Source of the DNA: Ruminiclostridium sp.
GTDB taxonomy: Bacteria; Bacillota; Clostridia; Oscillospirales; Ruminococcaceae
Direction of reading: 5' to 3'
Length of the DNA stretch: 42,284 nt
Assembly: GCA_017465545.1 (NCBI GenBank)
Contig: JAFTVY010000058.1
Span: 1 to 42,284 of the forward strand
Part shown: piece by piece, positions 37,582 through 42,284 of the stretch
How the letters are laid out: every line of letters starts with the position of its first letter
Numbering within the stretch: position 1 is the first letter of the stretch
The notes under the pieces: model-generated
The model's database searches: none
What the model saw: the letters and a program-made list of their open reading frames with translations, nothing else
What the model was told of the DNA's origin: nothing
Made by a program: the position numbers and the translations under genes

Positions 37582-40086
37582 TTATATAGTCCCTTTTTCC
37601 TGCTTATTTACCCATAACGCCGCTATTACAGACGCCACAAGTACGATAGCAATTATAACGCCTATTATAAGAATCGGATAGCAGATTGCATTTGTCAAAG
37701 GAAAATACTTCATATATCCTTCGCTTTCTACTAAAAAGGCAAGCACGGTAAGAACTGCGTAATAAAATACTGCGCCGCTTATTATACCTGCAAAAGCCTT
37801 TCTTAAGGAGGACAGAATTACAAGACGGGTGAGCTGTTTTTTATCAGCACCGATAAATTTCAGAATAAGATAGTCCTGAATTTTTCCTCTTGCTTCACAG
37901 TTTATGCATACGTATGAAAAGAACGCTACCACCACAGTATAAATTATGCTCAAAGCAAGGTAGGGAGCTCTTTGCTTTTCTGCTTCCTTCTTTAACAGCA
38001 TAGGCTCTATGCCGTGATTATAAAGATGGAGCTTTCCGCTTTTTGCAAGACCTGCTATATACTCGTCAGTCCGTATAGCGTCATTTTCGCTGATAAGCTG
38101 ACTGTTGTCAAAAAGCACGTAGTCATATCTGAACTTATCACTGACGCTCAGCAGATATTTGTCCGATACTATTATCCCTTTGCTTCTCGTTGATACAATC
38201 TCGGCTATTTCAAGGCTATCGCTGTCATTTTTTATACTTACACTATCGGTAACGGTAATATCTGCAGTAACGATTTCGGGTATATATTTTGAAATCTCCC
38301 CATCCGATTTGTTTATAGCGGCAGGATAGAATAAAAAGTACAGCTTTATATTATCCTTTACCTTATACGTACCGTTTACGGATATGACCGCCTTTCCGCT
38401 GTCATATTCCTCCTTGGTAAAGTCGACCTTGCCTATCAGCATTTCAAGATACTCGTAGGGTATAGCCGTTACTCCCTGCTTATACATAGATATACTGTCG
38501 CCGAGTCCCGCATCCGAAAAGGCTTGTCGCAGTCCCTCAGGCTCCTTTGGTATCAGAAGGGCGGGTTTACCCTTGTTATACTCGGGGATAGTACCCTTTG
38601 CGTCGATATAAGGGTGCAGACTGTAGGTCATCGCCCGTAGCTTTTCTGTTACGGGATAATTTTCTGCGATACCGTCAATCTCCGCTTCTGACAGTCCGCA
38701 TAACGGCAGATGAAAGTTCATCATAGAATTTTCCATAGTGCCGCCCGGCACCCTTACAAGATAATCATAGGAATATCTTTTTGCATTTTCTATGTTATCT
38801 GCGTGTATCATAGAGATGAAATCTCCCCACAGACATCCGCCTGAAAAGATTACCACCAGCACCGCAGTAACTACCGAAAAGGCAATTTTGGAAGTACCCG
38901 AATTTCTGTCAACCGTCTTTATCCATAATCTGTTTACAGAGCTGTATTCCTTTTTCTTCTTTCTTATTCGTCTTTTTCTTGACACTATAAGAAAATAAAT
39001 CATATAGAAGATAAGAAGTATAATAAAGCCGAGTGCGGATATTCCGAAAATAAGTCCCGTCGGTATCCTGTATACAGCCCCCAGCGTTTCAAGACTTCCT
39101 GCAAAGCCGCTGACTATTATACATCCTGATAAGATACTTAAAAGCGACGAGAAAAGGGATATGAAAAGAGCCTCGTAGAAGAAAATCAGAAATACCTGCG
39201 CCCTTGTACCGCCGATTGTACTTATAAGACGTAGATTGCTCTTCTGTCCCGATGACAGAATTCTGACCGCTGTATATACTCCCGCTATCGCCATCAGTAT
39301 TATAAATGCCGGCACTATGTATTTTACCGTTATATCCACAAGTATAAATTCGTTGGTGCTTATATATTGTGCACTGTTCGGCATAAACTGTTCGTTGTTT
39401 ATTACAAATGACTTTTCATCTAAGTAAAGCACCGGCCTATCGTCGTTTTCGTAACTGTACATAACGCCTGTGATCACGTTTACGGCAATATAATTTTCAG
39501 TTCTGCCGCATATTATCGAGGGTATCTTTACACAGTAGTCTTCAGCGTTGCCTTCCTTTATTACTACCTGCTTGTCCGTTTCGTTGTATCGTTTTAAGAA
39601 ATCGGAGGTAAGTCCCGTGACAAGATACTCCTTTTCGGCTTCCTTGCCGTTTTCTATAACGGTAAGCGTAACCTTTTCTCCCACCTCGGTTTTATAGGTC
39701 AGCAGAAGGCTATCACTCATAGCTATCTCATTTTCCTTTTCGGGCATTCTACCACGGAGGATCATTATACCCATTGACGAGAGAGCCTTATCATCCATAT
39801 ATCCGATATGGTTTCCGTATTTGTCCGAGCCGACGATATACTGTCTGCCTGCATAATACTTTTCAAGCATTTCGTCAGTCACAAGAGCATCGTTTACGTC
39901 GCAATCTATAGTTAAAAAGGGCATTATCCCCTGCCTTGCGGTGAAAAATCTGCTGTAGTGATTTGCGTCAACGAATATCTGGGTAAAAAGTACCGATGAA
40001 ATCATCAGCGCCAGAGCAATTATGATAAGCAGAAATTTTATAAAGTGACGGCGCACGTAGTTTAATGCGATGAGCAGAATTTTCAT
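37582..40086 (-). CDS. FtsX-family ABC permease, second system
   Basis: An 834-residue protein. An N-terminal helix (about 15-35) is followed by an extracellular domain to about 255, three helices (about 258-375), a linker and a helix at about 400-425. A second ectodomain extends to about 735, followed by three C-terminal helices to about 825. This MacB-like duplicated FtsX layout differs from the Bce-like permease at 21469. ISTIGGTRAQVFLIF and LKFIGADKKQLTRLV are the coupling motifs. It overlaps the ATPase stop by 4 nt (ATGA). Substrate unknown; no dedicated regulator is adjacent. Confidence 0.87.
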   Translation of the reverse strand: MKILLIALNYVRRHFIKFLLIIIALALMISSVLFTQIFVDANHYSRFFTARQGIMPFLTIDCDVNDALVTDEMLEKYYAGRQYIVGSDKYGNHIGYMDDKALSSMGIMILRGRMPEKENEIAMSDSLLLTYKTEVGEKVTLTVIENGKEAEKEYLVTGLTSDFLKRYNETDKQVVIKEGNAEDYCVKIPSIICGRTENYIAVNVITGVMYSYENDDRPVLYLDEKSFVINNEQFMPNSAQYISTNEFILVDITVKYIVPAFIILMAIAGVYTAVRILSSGQKSNLRLISTIGGTRAQVFLIFFYEALFISLFSSLLSILSGCIIVSGFAGSLETLGAVYRIPTGLIFGISALGFIILLIFYMIYFLIVSRKRRIRKKKKEYSSVNRLWIKTVDRNSGTSKIAFSVVTAVLVVIFSGGCLWGDFISMIHADNIENAKRYSYDYLVRVPGGTMENSMMNFHLPLCGLSEAEIDGIAENYPVTEKLRAMTYSLHPYIDAKGTIPEYNKGKPALLIPKEPEGLRQAFSDAGLGDSISMYKQGVTAIPYEYLEMLIGKVDFTKEEYDSGKAVISVNGTYKVKDNIKLYFLFYPAAINKSDGEISKYIPEIVTADITVTDSVSIKNDSDSLEIAEIVSTRSKGIIVSDKYLLSVSDKFRYDYVLFDNSQLISENDAIRTDEYIAGLAKSGKLHLYNHGIEPMLLKKEAEKQRAPYLALSIIYTVVVAFFSYVCINCEARGKIQDYLILKFIGADKKQLTRLVILSSLRKAFAGIISGAVFYYAVLTVLAFLVESEGYMKYFPLTNAICYPILIIGVIIAIVLVASVIAALWVNKQEKGTI

Positions 40087-40757
40087 TTTGTTACCTCTCC
40101 GTCATATATTTCTATCGTTCTGAAAAGCTTTTCCGAAATGCCTTTGTCGTGAGTTACGATTATCAGAGTCTTGTTCTCTGCTTCGCAAAGCTCCTTTAAA
40201 AGCGTGATTACCTCTTCGCCCGATTTCGAATCAAGATTTCCCGTCGGCTCATCGCAGAGTATTACAGAAGGATTTGTGATAAGCGCTCTTGCTATAGCAA
40301 CCCTTTGCTTCTGACCGCCTGACAGTTCTTCCGGCAGATGGCTTAATCTGTCCTTTATCATAAGTCTTTCGCAAAGCTCGTCAAAACGCTTTTTATCCAC
40401 CTTTTTATTATCCAGTAAAAGCGGAAGCGTAATATTCTGCCTTGCCGTCATCTCAGGTATCAGAGAATAATCCTGAAATACAAAGCCGATATTTCTTCTT
40501 CTGAATTTAGCAAGAGCGCTTTCCGAAAGGGTAGTAATATCTGTAGCTCTGTCACCGTCGCTGAATATTACTTTACCCTCGCTATGCTTTATAATTCCGC
40601 CGATAAGGGATAATAACGTAGTCTTGCCTGAACCTGACGGGCCCATTATTGCAAGCTGTTCGCCTTCTTCTATGGTGATGTTGCAGTTTTTCAGGGCGTA
40701 GATTGTATCTTCACCCGTCTTGTAGGTTTTTGTCAGATTTTCTGTGGTTATTTTCAT
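40083..40757 (-). CDS. ABC transporter ATPase, second system
   Basis: A 224-residue LolD/MacB-type ATPase with Walker A GPSGSGKTT, Q-loop FQDYSLIPE, signature LSGGQKQR, Walker B VILCDEPTGNLD and switch His in VTHDKG. ATG 40757 follows AAGGGGTG; the longer frame to 40817 would include the promoter. It is the first gene of a two-gene exporter operon that runs away from the MBL-fold gene. Confidence 0.92.
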   Translation of the reverse strand: MKITTENLTKTYKTGEDTIYALKNCNITIEEGEQLAIMGPSGSGKTTLLSLIGGIIKHSEGKVIFSDGDRATDITTLSESALAKFRRRNIGFVFQDYSLIPEMTARQNITLPLLLDNKKVDKKRFDELCERLMIKDRLSHLPEELSGGQKQRVAIARALITNPSVILCDEPTGNLDSKSGEEVITLLKELCEAENKTLIIVTHDKGISEKLFRTIEIYDGEVTK

Positions 40758-40788
40758 ATAGCGCACCCCTTTTTTATTTGTTATAAAA

Positions 40789-40817
40789 ATTGTAGCACAG
40801 TAAAAATTGCAGTTCAA
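40789..40817 (-). promoter_or_regulatory. Promoter of the second ABC operon
   Basis: On the minus strand TTGAAC (40817-40812), 17 bp and TACAAT (40794-40789). Confidence 0.7.
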
Positions 40818-40853
40818 TTAAGGAATTATTAAGATTTTATGAATTTCGGTTCA

Positions 40854-40882
40854 TTGACAAAAAATCCTTATAGTGCTATACT
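40854..40882 (+). promoter_or_regulatory. Promoter of the MBL/NifX-like operon
   Basis: TTGACA (40854-40859), 17 bp and TATACT (40877-40882), divergent from the ABC promoter. Confidence 0.8.
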
Positions 40883-40910
40883 AAAGTTATAAAACAAGAA
40901 GGATGATTAT

Positions 40911-41687
40911 ATGAAAATAACCTGCCTTACAGAGAACACCTCTGTAAATGATGATATAAAAGCCGAACACGGACTATCTCTTTATATCGAAACGAAGGAG
41001 CATAAAATACTGTTCGATACGGGACAGACGGAGCTTTTTTCCGAGAATGCCGATAAACTCGGCGTAGCTCTTGACACCGTGGATATTGCGGTGCTGTCTC
41101 ACGGACATTACGATCACGGCGGCGGACTTGCAAGATTTTTGCAGCTTAATGAAACAGCGCCCGTATATATTAATAAAAACGCCTTTGGCGACTATTATAA
41201 CGGCACGGAAAAATATATCGGTCTTGATAAAAGGCTTAAAGAAAGTGACAGAATAATTCTGACGGATAATGAATATAAAATAGCCGATGGACTTACTCTC
41301 TTTACCTGCAACGATAGGGAAAAGAGCTTTGATTCAGGCTCCTTCGGACTTAATAAAAACGTCGACGGAGAATTTATTCCCGATGATTTTCTGCACGAGC
41401 ATTATCTGCTTATAGAGGAAGAGGGAAAACGTATCTTAATCAGCGGATGCTCCCATAAGGGCGTACTTAATATAGCCCAGTGGTTTAAGCCCGATTTTCT
41501 TATCGGTGGCTTTCATTTTTCAAAATTACCTCTTGACGATACGCTTAAAGGCTATGCCATATTTCTTGACAGTCTTGGTACAGAGTTTTTCACCTGCCAT
41601 TGTACAGGCGAAGAGCAGTATCAGTTTATGAAAAAGTATATGAAAAAGCTGTCCTACCTTTCAGCAGGACAGACAGTAAATTTATAA
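40911..41687 (+). CDS. MBL-fold metallohydrolase
   Basis: A 258-residue metallo-beta-lactamase-fold protein. The zinc-binding HxHxDH is intact (H64, H66, D68, H69 in LSHGHYDHGGG), with further ligands likely in SGCSHKG and FHCTGEE-like segments (CHCTGEEQ). Similar proteins are often annotated as 7,8-dihydropterin-6-methyl-4-(beta-D-ribofuranosyl)aminobenzene 5'-phosphate synthase-like. The reaction here is not known. A NifX-like gene follows 13 nt later; the two families often occur together, which suggests a metal- or redox-linked role. Confidence 0.88.
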   Translation: MKITCLTENTSVNDDIKAEHGLSLYIETKEHKILFDTGQTELFSENADKLGVALDTVDIAVLSHGHYDHGGGLARFLQLNETAPVYINKNAFGDYYNGTEKYIGLDKRLKESDRIILTDNEYKIADGLTLFTCNDREKSFDSGSFGLNKNVDGEFIPDDFLHEHYLLIEEEGKRILISGCSHKGVLNIAQWFKPDFLIGGFHFSKLPLDDTLKGYAIFLDSLGTEFFTCHCTGEEQYQFMKKYMKKLSYLSAGQTVNL

Positions 41688-41700
41688 AGGAGCTTTTATT

Positions 41701-42090
41701 ATGAAAATTGCAGTAACCTATGATAACGGAATGGTATTCCAGCACTTCGGTCATACCGAACAGTTTAAAATCTACGAAACGGAGAACGGCAAAATAATCT
41801 CTTCTGAAGTAGCAGACACAAACGGAAGCGGTCACGGAGCATTGGCAGGCTTTTTATCGGTCCTTGGCGTAAAGGTGCTTATCTGTGGTGGCATCGGCGG
41901 TGGCGCCCAGACGGCACTCAAAGGCGCAGGTATAGAAGTCTACGGAGGCGTTACGGGACTTTGCGACCTTGCGGTACAGGATTATCTTAACGGTACGTTA
42001 TTATTCAATCCCGACGTAAAGTGCAGTCATCACGGTGAGGGACACGGAGAAGGACATGATTGCGGCAGTCATAACTGCGGCGAGCATTAA
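41701..42090 (+). CDS. NifX/NifB-C-like iron-molybdenum cofactor-binding family protein
   Basis: A 129-residue protein of the dinitrogenase FeMo-cofactor biosynthesis fold (KIAVTYDNGMVFQHFGHTEQFKIYE at the start and CGGIGGGAQTALKGAGIEVYGG in the middle). A His/Cys-rich tail (about 108-129, CSHHGEGHGEGHDCGSHNCGEH) probably binds metal. No nitrogenase gene is seen, so nitrogen fixation is not implied; such proteins are common in anaerobes as metal-cluster carriers. AAAGGAG precedes the ATG, and the gene is operonic with the MBL-fold gene. Confidence 0.9.
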   Translation: MKIAVTYDNGMVFQHFGHTEQFKIYETENGKIISSEVADTNGSGHGALAGFLSVLGVKVLICGGIGGGAQTALKGAGIEVYGGVTGLCDLAVQDYLNGTLLFNPDVKCSHHGEGHGEGHDCGSHNCGEH

Positions 42091-42209
42091 GGAAAACAAG
42101 CGGAAAAGTAAAGCTTTTCCTCTTCAGACTGAAGACAAACTCACGCACCGCAAAAATGCGTGAAATTTTGTACTTATCTTGCGAGCATATAAAAACGTTG
42201 ATACAAAAG

Positions 42210-42247
42210 TTTAGGGAAGCCGAAAACGGCTTCCCTAAAGCATTTTT
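42210..42247. terminator. Terminator near the right edge
   Basis: TTTAGGGAAGCCG and CGGCTTCCCTAAA form a 13-bp stem followed by GCATTTTTGC. It may end the MBL/NifX-like operon or a gene beyond the edge. The stretch 42091-42209 shows small hairpins (GGAAAAG/CTTTTCC, CGCA/TGCG) but no gene. Confidence 0.75.
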
Positions 42248-42284
42248 GCTTACTTCGTCACCTGACGCCTACCGTACCATCGTA

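Noticed and set aside
41701-42090. Evidence for nitrogen fixation
   Set aside because: NifX-like proteins are common in anaerobes without nitrogenase, and no nif structural gene is present.

Overview
The window looks like chromosome of a low-to-mid GC Clostridia member, most likely Ruminococcus or a close Oscillospiraceae relative. The clues are gene style only: single-chain clostridial-type PurL, MtaB, HPr-like paralogues, DUF4234 proteins, ECF sigma/membrane-partner pairs, and AGGAGG ribosome sites with TTGACA-N17-TATAAT promoters. No rRNA gene is present, so the taxonomy is inference.

Layout. 1-3147: a PrsW-type membrane protease, a secreted transglutaminase-like protein and an unknown protein. 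3148-3998: palindromic and tandem repeats and tRNA-Leu(CAG). 3999-8393: two ECF sigma factor/membrane-partner operons; a third lies at 28894-30758. All three sigma genes share an apparent autoregulatory promoter. 8459-14166: an HD-GYP sensor and purL. 14276-18934: mtaB, two HPr-like proteins without the active-site His, a repeat-bearing DUF4234 protein and glnA. 18976-23736: a two-component system divergent from an ABC exporter. 23799-28699: a PP1-like phosphatase, a small DUF4234 protein, a LacI-sensor/GGDEF protein and an SstT-type transporter. 37582-42090: a second ABC exporter, then an MBL-fold enzyme with a NifX-like protein.

The most unusual part is 30838-35998. One promoter leads into about 500 nt of at least six consecutive small RNA modules. 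Five share a strict architecture: a 7-9 bp closing stem whose sequence differs in each unit but still pairs, a (A/C/G)CAGCA(A/G) motif beginning exactly 9 nt after the first stem base, a tRNA-like cargo, and a 3' strand ending CTT or CCT followed by GT. The cargoes include anticodon-arm mimics (Phe-like GAA twice, Met-like CAT once) and T-arms. The sixth unit is a full cloverleaf with a 5-nt anticodon loop and no CCA. The array runs directly into a DUF2828/TROVE-like protein with an intact vWA MIDAS, which is reminiscent of the Ro60/Y-RNA partnership. Convergent to it is an operon of an ADP-ribosylglycohydrolase and two WYL-domain proteins. I infer a tRNA-mimic ribonucleoprotein and RNA-damage or tRNA-surveillance module.

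Next to it, two unknown genes (36113-37463) are bracketed by 26-bp perfect direct repeats. Each repeat supplies terminator sequence and the -35 hexamer of the following promoter, which suggests an inserted cassette or a shared regulatory site.
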